DNA of 64,000 bases from Hymenopus coronatus (GCA_030762935.1 CM060883.1:30746501-30810500), one strand, 5' to 3'; positions 1-10,503 are shown, counted from the first letter of the stretch. Numbers and translations: made by a program. Notes: generated from the letters alone by a model not told the origin.

Positions 1-462
1 CAAAAATGAAATGATGCGCTCACAAAAACCAGCATCGTCTTCATCATGTCGCAACATGTCGATGCAAAAGTCACGCCGTATGACCTTATCTTCTTCACTC
101 AGAAACTGCAACATCTGTAATCTGTAAGGCATCATGTGCAGTCGCTTCCACAAGATTTTCCATACAGTTTGGTGTGGAATTTGTAAATGCATGCTTGCCT
201 TAGATGTCGATTTCTGTGGGCTTCTTATGTAGGCAGAACGAACACGTTCAACGTTTTCTTCCGAAACTCTTGGTCTTCCCGAGCTCTTCCCTTTGCACAA
301 ACATCCCGTTGTCTCGAATTTTCTATACCAGTCGTAGATTGACTGTCTAGTCGGTGGCGTTTTGTGGTAACGTGTTCTAAAATGTCGTTGGACAACAGTT
401 GCTGATTGCGTTCTAGCAAATTCCAACACGCAATATGCCTTTTCCACAGGATTTTCCGCCAT
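1..462 (-). CDS. mariner/Tc1-superfamily transposase, N-terminal part, runs off window
   Basis: The minus strand reads open from an ATG at 462-460 for 154 codons to the window edge without a stop. Residues about 5-55 form a first helix-turn-helix (TRQSIYDWYRKFE at 38-50). SGRPR at 61-65 is the linker commonly seen between the two DNA-binding helices of mariner-like transposases. Residues about 70-110 look like the second helix-turn-helix, with HQTVWKILWKRLHM at 97-110. This matches the insect proteins annotated with a DUF4817-type HTH domain that precedes a DDE catalytic domain. The DDE part would lie beyond position 1, so activity cannot be judged. No frameshift or stop is seen, unlike the other transposase relics in the window, so this copy is probably younger. 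Expected role: DNA binding to its own inverted repeats and cut-and-paste transposition in the nucleus. The family call is from motif recognition only. Confidence 0.75.
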   Translation of the reverse strand, partial: MAENPVEKAYCVLEFARTQSATVVQRHFRTRYHKTPPTRQSIYDWYRKFETTGCLCKGKSSGRPRVSEENVERVRSAYIRSPQKSTSKASMHLQIPHQTVWKILWKRLHMMPYRLQMLQFLSEEDKVIRRDFCIDMLRHDEDDAGFCERIISFL

Positions 463-626
463 TTCAGCTTCTGCAACAACAAACAAAACACTACAGCGTT
501 ACCAATAGTAACAAACGAAACTTTGAGAGTTTGTCAACATACCTCCAAAATTAATTAGGTTGCTATCTCTAATAGTTTTTGTTTTACAGGCAGTTGAAGT
601 TGTCTATTTCTTTTGTAGTAACCCTG
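1..626 (-). mobile_element. mariner/Tc1-like DNA transposon, 5' end and leader
   Basis: Upstream of the transposase ATG (463-626) lies a short leader that ends at CAGGGTTACTACAAAAGAAA read on the minus strand. It is bordered by TA at 627-628, the target dinucleotide of this superfamily. The opposite end is outside the window, so the inverted repeat cannot be confirmed here. Confidence 0.55.
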
Positions 627-824
627 TATTATGTGGACGCGAAGTCTGTTCAATATTTTTAAAAAATAAAAAAAAAACGGAAAATAAAATTAAAATCACA
701 AAATAATAAATAGTTATGTATAAAAAACCATACCACACAGACATTTCAGGTTAATTAAGTAAAAATACAATTATTTATTTACTAAAAGAGCACCCATTTT
801 GGTCTGTTGTTTTATTTTTTAAAC

Positions 825-865
<41 letters not shown>
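825..865. repeat. (TAA)n microsatellite
   Basis: About 13 perfect TAA units. A short CA-rich tract (CACACACACGCACACG) follows at 911-939. The rest of 629-905 is AT-rich sequence in which I recognise nothing. Confidence 0.9.
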
Positions 866-911
866 GTGAATTCAGGTAACCTGAAAACTGAAAACAATTA
901 ACTAACACAAC

Positions 912-1263
912 TCACACACACGCACACGCACACACACAGCATGATACCGCTATTAATGAAAACAGCATAAAGCTATAGGATACAAATGTAACGTAGATTA
1001 CTGTACAATTTAGCACTTGTGCTAGTACGTAGCTGAACGTTTGATAAACTTTGTATCCGTCGTCTGGTAACACCTCCATAAATCCATTTTTGATAAGTAC
1101 ACGCATGCGTGCGAGATCCGTTGTTATTAGATCTCTTATGTCGATGTCAGAAACGCTTTCATCAAGGTCTAGAACTTCAAAATCACTCGTTTTCTTCTAA
1201 TACATTGCGAACTGCAGTACTTATTTCCTCTTCAGTTCGTAATCTTTGGCTAGACGACGCCAT
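912..1263 (-). pseudogene. frameshifted unknown protein start with acidic N-terminus
   Basis: An ATG at 1263-1261 opens a 26-codon frame (MASSSQRLRTEEE at its start) that stops at 1185-1183. A frameshift near 1186-1195 joins it to a second open frame that is equally protein-like: SDFEVLDLDESVSDIDI, then ARMRVLIKNGFMEVLPDDGY. It continues until it runs into a CA-repeat at about 915. The acidic Ser/Asp/Glu stretch resembles the acidic N-termini of some piggyBac-like transposases, but I see no catalytic region and do not assign a family. No family name is safe. The frame change could be a sequencing indel or decay. Confidence 0.35.
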
Positions 1264-1785
1264 GTTTCAAACAACATAACAAACACCGGCAGGGAAATTA
1301 AATTTGGAGCGCTTAGAAGTGTAAAGTCAAGGTCCTGAAACGCTCCAGAAAACTTTTCTCTATGGCTATGATAGAAAGTACACAGACTTTCCCGCAGGAA
1401 AGAGTTAAAACGTTTGAAAATGGCACCACGATTGGCAATTCTCGCAGAAATGAAATTCAGAGCAAGTTGGCAACATAAGCAATACTGCAGTGCGCGATAT
1501 AGCAGTTTTAGATTTGACTCTACCATTGGTCGATTCACCAACATGACTGTCCATGCGCAAGCAGACAGAACGAACGGAAGATGTGCATTTCGCATTGGAA
1601 AGGAGAGCCGATTTTCAGAGAGTCCATTTTTACCCCAGTACATTTACATACACCTAACCTAACGTAGCCTAACCTCGACGAAATCTCGAAACCTGTCGTT
1701 CACCTGTCACGTAGCCATATTGTCACCGTAACCAATAGGAAAGGCCCAGGAAAGAGCCCTAGTCTAAAACTGAACTAGAATCTGC
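1264..1785. other. no recognisable gene
   Basis: Overlapping open frames exist on both strands (a 140-codon frame on the minus strand at 1221-1643), but neither has recognisable motifs. Around 1655-1675 there are a few CCTAAC units, too few to be telomeric. Confidence 0.5.
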
Positions 1786-1793
1786 AATCTCGC
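1786..1793. repeat. left target-site duplication of hAT element
   Basis: AATCTCGC directly precedes the hAT terminus. The matching right copy at 5222-5229 is AATCTCTC, so 7 of 8 bases agree. Eight bases is the standard duplication length of hAT elements. Confidence 0.65.
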
Positions 1794-3258
1794 TAGTGGT
1801 GGGAAAAGTTGTTCTTTTTGCGAAACAGTTTAATCTGTTTCTTTTGAAGCCACGAAATAGTTTCGAAATAACAGTTTCCTGCAACAGAAATTCCCTAAAC
1901 TGTTTCGCCGCATTGATCAGTTGCAAAACTGTTGCACACATTTTGTGTAGCACCAAATACTATTGAGACAAATGCAGCCCATCGATAAAATCACAACGCG
2001 CCAAATGCAACCATTCACTAGATGCAGTGAAGAGGAAACTATCAAATTGCGGAGGCAAAGCATTGTTGCGGTGAACTTTGGAAGCAATGACAAAATATTT
2101 ACTTTGTGAAACACAACAACCGCAGCGTAATAACTGTTACAATAAGTGAAACAACTATTCAGGCGTTGCTGTTATTGTTGTGGGGAAGCGATACATGAAA
2201 GAATAACACAATTTTCAGAAGTGTTTTACGAAACAGTTTTAGTGGTGAGCAGGGGCGTCGCTTTAGAGGACGCGTTTTCCTTATTTTTGTGTGTTTAATT
2301 GTTTTATATTTATTTTGTTTTCTAACAACTTTAAAGGAGGACAATTATAGTATGCAACCACTTAGTAGCGATTTTTTTCGCAGATCATACTGTTGAGCAG
2401 CTGTAATATACCTGACTAACAAACACAAGATTTACAAGTCAATCCGTTCCGTTTGAAAACATCAGCGTACACTGGGACGAGCGTTTCACTGCCTGTATGT
2501 GATATGGCTAGCAGTACCTCCGCGCAAACATATACCGATCGTGCATACGCTAGCGTTCAGCCATGTACCCTGGCGTGTTTCTGTATCCGGATTGCTGCTG
2601 AGGTAATGTCAATTATGTTTCTTTGTGAATAAAATTGTAGTATGTGTTCTGTAGTGGCTGACCAGCAAATCGACCGCAACCATCCAGACTGACATCACTT
2701 TGGCTCTCTTCATAACACCCACATTGACACAGTTACTCCAACATCATGAACAACACGGCTCGCCCGAAATACTAAACGAGACTTTTCCCCCTCTAAGACA
2801 TGATCCCAAGCAAAATCCGAGAAGATAAAGGCAATAAAGAAACCCTAGACTCCCTCCAGAACCCTCCTTAACTCCCCGGGTGGCAGTCAGGGCCTTTCCG
2901 TCATGACTGTCAGCCGGTATCACCGCTACCTTCTGCTGAGCCGCCAATTCGGCCAGCAGCAACTGCCGCACTAACGAGGGTGCTCAGTGGAACCTCCCTA
3001 CACCTAGATATCTCCTTCGAATCCGACACTTCCCTTCCCAACCCCGCAATGGCGAGATAAGCCATTCTACCTTCCAACTCTCTTACTGTCTCCCCATTCA
3101 AAAAAAAAAAGTTAATATAAATGCTTGGCATAATGAAATACAACTCGCCATTGCAAATAAACAAACGATAAGAAGGTGAGGCTTTCATTGAAGAGTGTGT
3201 CCAAAACAGTATCCAGTTGAATAGAAATGTCAGTTTCAGTGACTCTTAAAAGGCTAGA

Positions 3259-3738
3259 TTGAAAGCGCTGACATATGAAATCATTGACTGCCAAGTTCTT
3301 CAAATGAAATCCAGATTTGAAGAGTTTCCACGGACGAAAATTTCCAAACTAATAAAGCAGTATCCTGATTATTTGAATTCAGACCAGCATGAAAATTACC
3401 TCTTCAATATTTGTGCAGATGATCAAAAGCATCTATCACCACAAAATGTACTGAAGTATTTGGTTATAAATGGCTTAGACTCGGTGTATGAGGTGACTAA
3501 GCTATTGCGGTTAGTTGTAACATATCCTGCTTCAACAAGTAGTAAGAGATCAAGAGTACACTTACGAGAATTAAAACATACTTAAGAAACTCAATGACTA
3601 ATCACCGTTTGTGCAACTTAAGCATTTTAGCTGTAGAAGAAAAGCTGTTGGGAGAACTGTCCTCTAACGCCGCCTTTATTGACAAGTTAATTGACACATT
3701 CCCAACAAAGAAGAATCGATGGATTTGGTGTATAAGGT
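3259..3738 (+). pseudogene. hAT transposase C-terminal dimerisation region, frameshifted
   Basis: One frame reads RFEEFPRTKISKLIKQYPDY, then LSPQNVLKYLVINGLDSVYE and LLRLVVTYPASTSS, up to a stop at about 3583. A frameshift near 3570-3575 restores the family-like continuation TYLRNSMTNHRLCNLSILAV, then EEKLLGELSSN, ending at a TAG at 3736-3738. PAS(T/S)..ER..S..K..K..LR..M...RL..L..L is the signature of the hAT C-terminal dimerisation domain (zinc-finger MYM/BED-type transposase relatives). The N-terminal catalytic region is not recoverable upstream: in-frame stops lie just before 3259. The element therefore cannot encode its own active enzyme. Its position inside matched hAT termini supports the assignment. 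Confidence 0.7.
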
Positions 3739-3911
3739 AGTTTAATCGAGTGTTATTGTTTTCAATATAACTATTATATTAACATTTCTGTTTGTTGTTT
3801 TCATTGTGAATCTCAAACCTAAACTGTAGGCGCAGTATTCGATAAAATGTGCAACTGCCCACCTCCACTTTTATTCCCAGTAGTAGGGCGCTTAAACCAT
3901 AGCCTTTTCCA

Positions 3912-5117
3912 TTTTTACTTTCCCTATACGTACTATGTACATAGTGTATAGAGAAGATATTGTAATGCACCCAAAAAGTCGATACCGAGATTTCACCAGC
4001 AATACATGTTTTGAGACACTCTGAAAACAAACAAAAAAAACATTTTTTGAAAAATGTCCGTGTGTGTGTCTGTCTGTGTGTATATGTGTATGTGTCTGTG
4101 TCTATGGGCAGTCGCCCTCCGTGGTGTAATGGTTACCATGCTAACTTCATATACCCAAGTCCGCGGGTTCAAACCCAGCGGAGGACGATGGATTTTTTCG
4201 GGCGTAAAAATCCTTAGCATGGCTTCCTTCGGAAGGGAAGTAAAGCCGTGGGTCCCGTGTCGTAGATTTACGGCACGTAAAAAAACCTCAAGCCTGATAA
4301 GAGAGGCCTCTGAGCAAAATTAAGCGATCTTTCATGCCCAATATAGAATGGGACGCTGAGAACCAAAGCAGTTAAAGAGCGTCCATAAATAACAGGCCAT
4401 TTCATTTTTCTTTGTGTCTATGGGCAGCATAGCTGCAAATCGAAAAGACGTAAAATACCAAACTTGGTATTTAAGTTTAGTATCTTCCAGGCATGCGACA
4501 CGAAGGTTTTGAGAAAATTCCCCCACCCCAAACTACCCTTTATATGGAAAAAAATTGGAAATGTTTGATTTTCTTAAAAATGGCTCTAACGATTTTGATT
4601 AAAATATAGTATATTAAAGATATTTGCCTGACAAATAAAATGTATATATTGAATTTTCTGGGAATAGCCTCTCAAGACTAGTTTATTCTGGATGCATTTT
4701 ACGGAATTTTGCACAACTGCTAAACCGTAAGAGATGGACAAAATCTTACCATATAGAAAATGTAGAGCACGTTAAAACTCACAATTTATGTAATATACGT
4801 TTTTTTTTTTTTTTTCGTGGAGCTGATCGTCTTTAAGATATTTCTTGTTTTTAGTTTCAGCTTTGAAAGTTATATTCGAATTAGTCAACTCCTGTGCATG
4901 CAAACAAAGAAACTTCAGCCACATAGCAACCAGCTTTTGCCTATCACTTTAACCTATGGCACTCCCTTATTTCGCTCCTACTTACAAGGAAACAAGTAAT
5001 AAGACTGTTTCGGCTAATTTTTTTCTGGATTAGAATGAAGTAAACAGAGGCATAAGCTTTTTAACAATAATAGGCTGCAGAGATGTAGAGAAAGTCATGT
5101 GAATGGAACACATCAGA
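3912..5117 (-). mobile_element. R850 element, complete, interrupted by SINE-A
   Basis: Minus-strand copy from the terminal hairpin (about 3918-3955) to the 5' end, seen on the plus strand as GGAACACATCAGATT at about 5105-5117. Removing the SINE and its duplication leaves about 890 bp, the full length of the family. See the summary for family structure. It sits inside the hAT element. Confidence 0.85.
4114..4412 (+). mobile_element. SINE-A, full-length tRNA-derived element with 15-bp target duplication
   Basis: The first 73 bases (4114-4186) fold as a tRNA: the acceptor arms GCCCTCCG and CGGAGGAC pair at 7 of 8 positions. An A-box region GGTGTAATGGTTACCAT and a B-box GGGTTCAAACCC form an internal RNA polymerase III promoter. 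The body follows and ends near AAATAACAGGCCATTTC. Identical 15-bp copies of TGTGTCTATGGGCAG flank it at 4097-4111 and 4413-4427, so the insertion site inside R850 is defined to the base. The 3' tail is poor in A, suggesting recognition by a partner LINE through the tail sequence. Confidence 0.9.
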
Positions 5118-5229
5118 TTGTTTTATATCATGCTACGCCACTGGTGGTGAAACTGTTTCAAATAGTTGTGTTGATGAAACTGTTTCAAAATAACTGTTGT
5201 GTTATTTTTGTCCCATCACTAAATCTCTC

Positions 5230-5749
5230 CTGCAGCACAAGAACTACAGCGGAGATTCCTCGACAACCGATATGTTGGACGAACTGTATTATGTTCAGGG
5301 TTGATGGAGAGAAGTAGAAGTAAATTCAGTAGTGACAAACTCCCCACGTACTGCCCTAGACCTCCAACTTGTTGAGGCTGCGGTTAGCCAGTAACATGAT
5401 ACAAAACTCATGGTCATGTTTTTGTTGGACCACTGTACAGTAAACAAAGGATAGCTTTAGGCATTGCCACCGGGCATAACACAGATTAGCCCTAACAGCA
5501 CTCTAATCTAATGTGGACAGAGAGAATCATCCCTCTCGGGCATCAAACCTCGCCCCCACACCGTCAACAAAGCTCTCTCGCCACGCTTAACCTCCAGGGA
5601 ATCCTTAATCCTCTCATCGGCTATCCTGGAAGCAGAAATTACAACATTGAGGCAAATAATATTCATCTCTAAAGATGATCTTACAGTGTAATCTCGAAAC
5701 TTTTCGCAGGTTTCAAAACAAACTGAAATCCGCGTTTAAACGCCGCAAG
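5230..5749. other. no recognisable gene
   Basis: Unique-looking sequence. Possible decayed tRNA-like B-box on the minus strand near 5550. An A-run at 5752-5764 belongs to the border of the next SINE. Confidence 0.5.
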
Positions 5750-6021
5750 TTGAAAAAAAAAAAAATGTAAATGGCGTGTTATTTATGGACGCTCTTTCAC
5801 TACTGTGGTTTTCAGCGTCCCATTCTAAATTGGGCGTGAAAGGCCGCTTAATTTTGCTGAGGCCTCTCTATCAGACTTGAGGTTCTTTTACGCGCCGTAA
5901 ATCTACGACACGGGACACCGGCTTTACCTCCCTTCCGAAGGAAGCTATGCTAAGGATTTTTACGCTCGAAAAAATCCATCGTCCTCCGCCGGGTTTGAAC
6001 CCGCGACCTTGGGTATAGGAA
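5750..6021 (-). mobile_element. SINE-A, 5'-truncated within the tRNA head
   Basis: Minus-strand copy with intact body, B-box (seen as GGGTTTGAACCCGCG on plus) and a lost A-box half. GCCGCAAG at 5742-5749 and again at 6022-6029 is a plausible 8-bp target duplication that marks the truncation point. Confidence 0.8.
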
Positions 6022-6088
6022 GCCGCAAGGTCAGAAACTACGGTATATTTGACACCCTAGACTGGTGCTGCATATGAATACGCAAAAA

Positions 6089-6895
6089 TCTTATGTGTAC
6101 ATTCACATGGTTTTCTCTACATCTCTGTAAAAGAATATTGTTAATAAGCTTATTCTTTTATCTACTTCATGCTATTCGAGATAAACATTAGCAGAAATGC
6201 TCTATTTCTTGCTTCCTTGTAAGTAGAAGGGATAGTCAAATCTTTTAAAAGCCGGTTGCTATGTGACTGAAATCCATTTTTGCATGACCAGGAGTTAGCA
6301 AATTTTTTGTATGAGGAAAGTTTCAAGTATTTTAAAATAGAAACCAATAACTCGGAATATCTCGAAAACGGCTTAATCTGCGAAAAAAATGTATATGGCA
6401 TAAATTGTGTGATTTAATGTGATCTACATTTTTGTGTGGTTAGTAAGTTTTGTCTATCATTAACGATTTACCAGCTATGGAAAAATTATACAAAAGTCAT
6501 CCAGGATGAAGAGGTCTTTAGAGACTATTCCCAGAAAATTCAAGATAATACATTTTATTTATCATGCAATTATCTTTAATGTACGGTATTTTAATCAAAA
6601 CCGTTTGAGCCATTTGAGAAAATCAATATTTCCGAACATTTTTTCATGTAAAGGATAGTTGGGGGTGGGAGAATTTTCTTGAAGGAAACTGACTTAAATA
6701 CCAAGTTTGGCATTTAACGGGCTTTCCGTTGTTGAGCTATACGGCCCCCCCCCACACACACACACGCATTGACAGACATACTCACGGGGATTTTTCTTAT
6801 CTAATGCTTTTTTTGGATTCAGCGGGTCTCAAAGCATATATCCGGTGAATTGTCGGTATCGAATTTTTGGGTGCAATACAATAGATATCTTCCAT
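6089..6895 (+). mobile_element. R850 element, terminal hairpin lost
   Basis: Starts after an A-run as TCTTATGTGTACATTCACAT and carries the body and a C-rich/AC microsatellite at 6746-6767. It runs through the TATCGAATTTTTGGGTG block, then loses similarity before the hairpin. Confidence 0.8.
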
Positions 6896-7349
6896 TTAAA
6901 CGAAAACTAAGACGTGTGAAACATTTTGAAAGTGTGAAAGCGTAGTTTTGAGAAATACTCGGTTTTCTAAAATAGGGTGCACAGTATTGTAGGATTTTTA
7001 AATGGTTTTAGAGCCCGAAGCAAGGTAGCTTGTTGATTCTCTGTCAAAGCTATAAAAAGCTATTTTCGATTTTTAACCGACTGCAATCAAAATGTCACTC
7101 CCTCTGCACGTGAAGAAACCTGTCGGTACATTTTATAATGCACCCGGCTACGCCATAGACGCTGCAGTAATGCCGCATAGGAATGCACAAAAATAGTTCC
7201 TGGAAGTGGTTTTTCCGGCCTGTATATAATTCCAGCTCAGTGAGATATGCTGCAGTTATCGTCGAGTTCCCTGCCAAGCTTGGTTGCTTGTTTCGTCAAA
7301 ACACTTTGAACTGAAAACAAAATCTGATGCAATACATTCACACGACGTT
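6896..7349. other. no recognisable gene
   Basis: Nothing recognised. Short open frames lack motifs. Confidence 0.5.
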
Positions 7350-7557
7350 TTACTTTCTGAAGGTATTGTTTCCGCCCAAAATTCGATACCGAAAACCGGA
7401 AATATTTTGAAACCCCCTGAATAAAAGAAAGCATATTTAGAAAAAGGTCAGTGCGTCTGCATGTGTGGGTGTGCCTGTGTATCTGTGACCAGCATAACTC
7501 AGAAAGGAAAATTCATTTAAAAACCAAAGTTCGTATTTAAGTTCAGTATTACCTCAT
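7350..7557 (-). mobile_element. R850 fragment (3' half)
   Basis: TTTTACTTTCT followed by diverged 3' blocks and the ACCAAAGTTCGTATTTAAG palindrome region. The hairpin stem is partly deleted. Confidence 0.65.
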
Positions 7558-8219
7558 TAGATTGTTCTGGTTAAAAATAAAATTATCCAACAATCAAATC
7601 AGATAGAACAAGGTATCTCTTCTTGTGCAGATCTCCAAATCTTGCCTTTGGTGGTTTTTAAATAATGACAAGAGTTCTATATGGGTAATTCCTTATGGTT
7701 TTTCCACCTCGTCATTCCTCTTTTCAAATGAATGTTCTTTAGATTGTAACTTCGTGATTTAATACTCATATACTTGGCAAACACAGTTCATAATTTTGCT
7801 AGTACTAACTAGGGAGCCGAGAGCCCAAGGAAACGAGCGAGCATATTACCTTGAGCTATGTACTGAATGATGTCCGCCTTAAAGGATTAGAATAAATACA
7901 ATCACGCATTATTCGGGTTATGATTCTTCTTCAATAGCGTAGAGAAGCAGAATGTGTTACCTTTTTCTTACAGTCCGTTTTTCACGACACTAAACACATG
8001 TAGAGCATAAAATTATTGAGACTATTTCGTTCACGACACGAGACTGTAGGAATTGGCCATTCCAGTACATTTGCGCGAAAATACCAATCAATCGGAGCTC
8101 ATTGCCTCTGTATTTTAATCGTTTTTTATCACACCCACGTGCAATTGTTTTTCTAAATTTATTGAACCCACGCGCATTTGTTTTCTCTCTGAACTAATGT
8201 TCGTCCCTTAATAATAGTA
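7558..8219. other. unique sequence upstream of candidate exon
   Basis: No repeats recognised. TCAGT at 8220-8224 matches the arthropod initiator core and lies 24-28 bases before the ATG of the exon below. No TATA box is obvious. Confidence 0.3.
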
Positions 8220-8247
8220 TCAGTGTGCAGTGATATTCGCGTACATA

Positions 8248-8374
8248 ATGGCGGAAGCTCCAAAACGTTTTGGGGAAATGTCTATCGCTGAAATAGACAC
8301 ATTAATTGAAAACTCAAAGCCGCAGAGTACTAAAAGCAACAGAGAGAGTGTGTGGAACCAGTTCAACGAATTTT
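8248..8374 (+). CDS. candidate first coding exon, DUF3504/Crypton-like N-terminus
   Basis: The ATG at 8248 opens a 42-codon frame: MAEAPKRFGEMSIAEIDTL, then IENSKPQSTKSNRESVW and NQFNEF. It runs straight into a consensus splice donor GTAAGT at 8375-8380, where an in-frame stop would follow if unspliced. Good codon content, an initiator-like TCAGT upstream and the donor together suggest a real first exon with a phase-1 end. The pattern P-x-(N/S)-T-K-x(6)-W-x(2)-F-x(2)-(W/F)-C resembles the N-terminus of DUF3504 (tyrosine-recombinase/Crypton-derived) proteins. No second exon was recognised in the window, so it could be a dead Crypton fragment, a host gene with a long intron, or chance. Family similarity is inference. 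Confidence 0.4.
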
Positions 8375-8712
8375 GTAAGTAACTAGACCATGATTTATGA
8401 TATGGACATCAAGTAGAATTGATTTCAGTGCAAATATACAACACAAATGGGATTTTAGGAACAATATTCGTGTCCATATGGGCTAATAATTGTTATTTTA
8501 TTCACGAAATAATCTTATTAAATACAACTCGCGCTACAACTTTTCTCTGGATAAAAGTTGGAGCTCTCGTTATATTACTTATAATAAAATGCTGAATCAA
8601 ATACAGTTTTTACAAAAATGCATGCATTTTTTTGGATGAGATGTGGTAGAAGATATTATCTGAAGATCTGCGTTTTAAGAGAACTACATTAGGAATCTAA
8701 ATTCTTAATTTG

Positions 8713-8914
8713 GAGAGGTAGAGTCAGACCGAAAAATTCAATGCCATAGCTGGGATTAGAACCACGTATCTCCCAGTCATCAGCCGGTTTCTCTAACTAC
8801 TGACCTACCATGACAATATGCCAGCATGGCATGAAATTCCCTAACTGACCCGCATGTTTCCCGATAAACCACAAGGTTATTTTGAGATGACATGTACCAA
8901 TGGCGACTTACAAT
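8713..8914 (-). mobile_element. SINE-C, minus-strand arm of a head-to-head pair
   Basis: On the minus strand it reads from CATTGTAAGTCGCCAT through GGGAAACATGCGGGTCAG and a tRNA-like head (GTCATGGTAGGTCAGTAG; B-box GTGGTTCTAATCCC). It ends GGTCTGACTCTACC. It matches the copy at 24752-25006. Confidence 0.7.
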
Positions 8915-8918
8915 GCCG

Positions 8919-9068
8919 TTTAATGCTGTGCTGGCGTGTTGTCATAGTATCTCCTCGGTTAGAGACCGGGAGAGCCGTGGTTCAAAACTCATCTATGGCA
9001 TTGGTTTTTCAATCTGAACCTACCTATACAACTTATGCCCTACATACGGCTTTTGTGAAAAAACAATT
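8919..9068 (+). mobile_element. SINE-C, plus-strand arm of a head-to-head pair
   Basis: Starts four bases after the opposite-strand copy ends and lacks the A-box half. It carries CCGTGGTTCAAAACTC (B-box), CTGAACCTACCTATACAAC and the tail TTTTGTGAAAAAACAATTAA. Confidence 0.7.
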
Positions 9069-9604
9069 AACATAAATTGCAAATTTATTTTCCACTTGTA
9101 GCAGGTAAAATTAAAATGTTTACAATAATATGTAACATTCTACATTACGCAATTTGAAATACGACATGGTTTTTAATAGACAAACTTCGTTTGTACCAAG
9201 TTAACAATTATTTCCATTTTTAGTGGGAAAACGCTGCAAGTAATTTTCATTTCCATCAGAATGGTACATTTTGAAGTAATTAAACATAGAAACCAATTAC
9301 AATTTACTACCGTAATTTCCGGGATGCAAATTTCAACTGTTTTCTAAATAGAGGCGCGAATATCTCGATCATTTCAGTTTTTATTGTCATAAAGTATGGA
9401 CATTATGAGATAAAAATCCATTTTCCACTAACAATCAAAAAGCTTCTAAAAATGTTACACTCCTCCTTAAAATGAGTCGGTTTTACCATTTAAAACTCGC
9501 AATTAAGGAAAATATATCTGAACCAGTACAGAACTCAGAAACGCCACACAGTTTTGTCCATATTTTTGTTAGTCATAGTCATAGTAAAGTGGTGAAATAA
9601 TCCG
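9069..9604. other. no recognisable gene
   Basis: AT-rich sequence without recognised repeats or open frames of note. Confidence 0.5.
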
Positions 9605-9738
9605 GGATTCGTGAAGCTTTAATAGTCTTCTTTTCAGCATTAGGGAAAACTCCGGAAAAGAAAGGTTACCCAGTTATCACACCCAAACTCGCGATCTCTT
9701 CAGTGTAACACAATGGCGCTATCCCCACATTACTTGGC
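9605..9738 (-). mobile_element. SINE-D, diverged
   Basis: ACTCGCGATCTCTTCAGTGT and CGCTATCCCCACATTACTTG align with the tRNA-like head of the copy at 40091-40310. TTAGGGAAAACTCCGGAAAA aligns with its body. Confidence 0.5.
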
Positions 9739-9755
9739 TTGGTGAATACTGGGAA

Positions 9756-10503
9756 AAAATCTTATGTTTTCCATTTATATGACTTTCTCTACCTTTTCTG
9801 TAAGCAAACTATTCTTACGAAAGATTATACTTTTATCAACATCATGCTAATCGAGATAAACCTTAACAAAAATGGTCTTAACACTTAGTTCCTTGTAAGC
9901 AGAAGAGAAGTAAGGGAATACACTAGGCTAAAACGACAGTCAAATTTTTTAAATATATTATTTACATTGAAGTTCGGTTCTTATTCGTTGCCCAGGAGTC
10001 AAACAAAGGGGGTATGAAACGGATGAGGACTTTCTGTGTGAGAAAGATTTAAGTATTTTAAAATTGACACCAATAACAGGGAATATCCCGAAAATCATTA
10101 ACTCTACAAAAAATGAGTAACAAATTTTTTCCCTTACAATTTACCGGTTATGCAAAAGTCATTCAGAATGAAAAGCACTGCAGAGGAAATGCATGATGTG
10201 CAATTGTCATGAATTTTCTGTCATTTCATTGTCTGTTATATATGGTATTTAATTAAAATCGTTGAAAATCTTCGTATCGCATCCTTGGAAGATGTGGAGT
10301 TTAAAATGTTAAGAATTTTTGCTTTTGAGTTATCGTATGTACAGATAGGAGGATACACACACACACACACACACACACACATTTTTTTCTAAACATTTAT
10401 TTTAATATTGAGGACTTCAAATCTCCGGTGAAATCTCGGTATCGAATTTCTGGGTGATATACAAGATATTCTCTACTATTGTGTACATGGTACGTAGTAA
10501 AAG
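9756..10503 (+). mobile_element. R850 element, near full length
   Basis: Begins TCTTATGTTTTCCATTTATA after an A-run. It carries an (AC)14 tract at 10354-10380 and ends with a degraded hairpin (GTGTACATGGTACG). Confidence 0.75.

Larger units (their letters stand above)
1794..5221 (+). mobile_element. hAT-superfamily DNA transposon remnant, 3.4 kb, with nested insertions
   Basis: The left end reads TAGTGGTGGGAAAAG and the right end, on the opposite strand, reads TAGTGATGGGACAAA. This is the (C/T)AGTGRTGGG terminus typical of hAT elements. Subterminal GAAACAGTTT or GAAACTGTTTC motifs recur near both ends: about 1821, 1831 and 1868-1902 on the left, 5149 and 5174 on the right. They are probable transposase-binding sites. 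Inside lie a frameshifted transposase C-terminus (3259-3738) and a later R850 insertion (3912-5117) that itself carries a SINE. Without those insertions the element would be about 2.2 kb. The segment 2690-3110 has coding-like composition on the minus strand but I cannot assign it. Confidence 0.7.

Noticed and set aside
225..491. 88-codon frame at the left edge
   Set aside because: Shadow of the true transposase frame (1-462, minus), which is open to the edge and motif-bearing.
1650..1680. Interstitial telomere repeat (TTAGG)
   Set aside because: Only two or three CCTAAC-type units.
4114..4186. Functional tRNA gene
   Set aside because: Cloverleaf-like, but it is the head of a dispersed SINE with a body and target duplication; one acceptor mismatch and no terminator directly after it.
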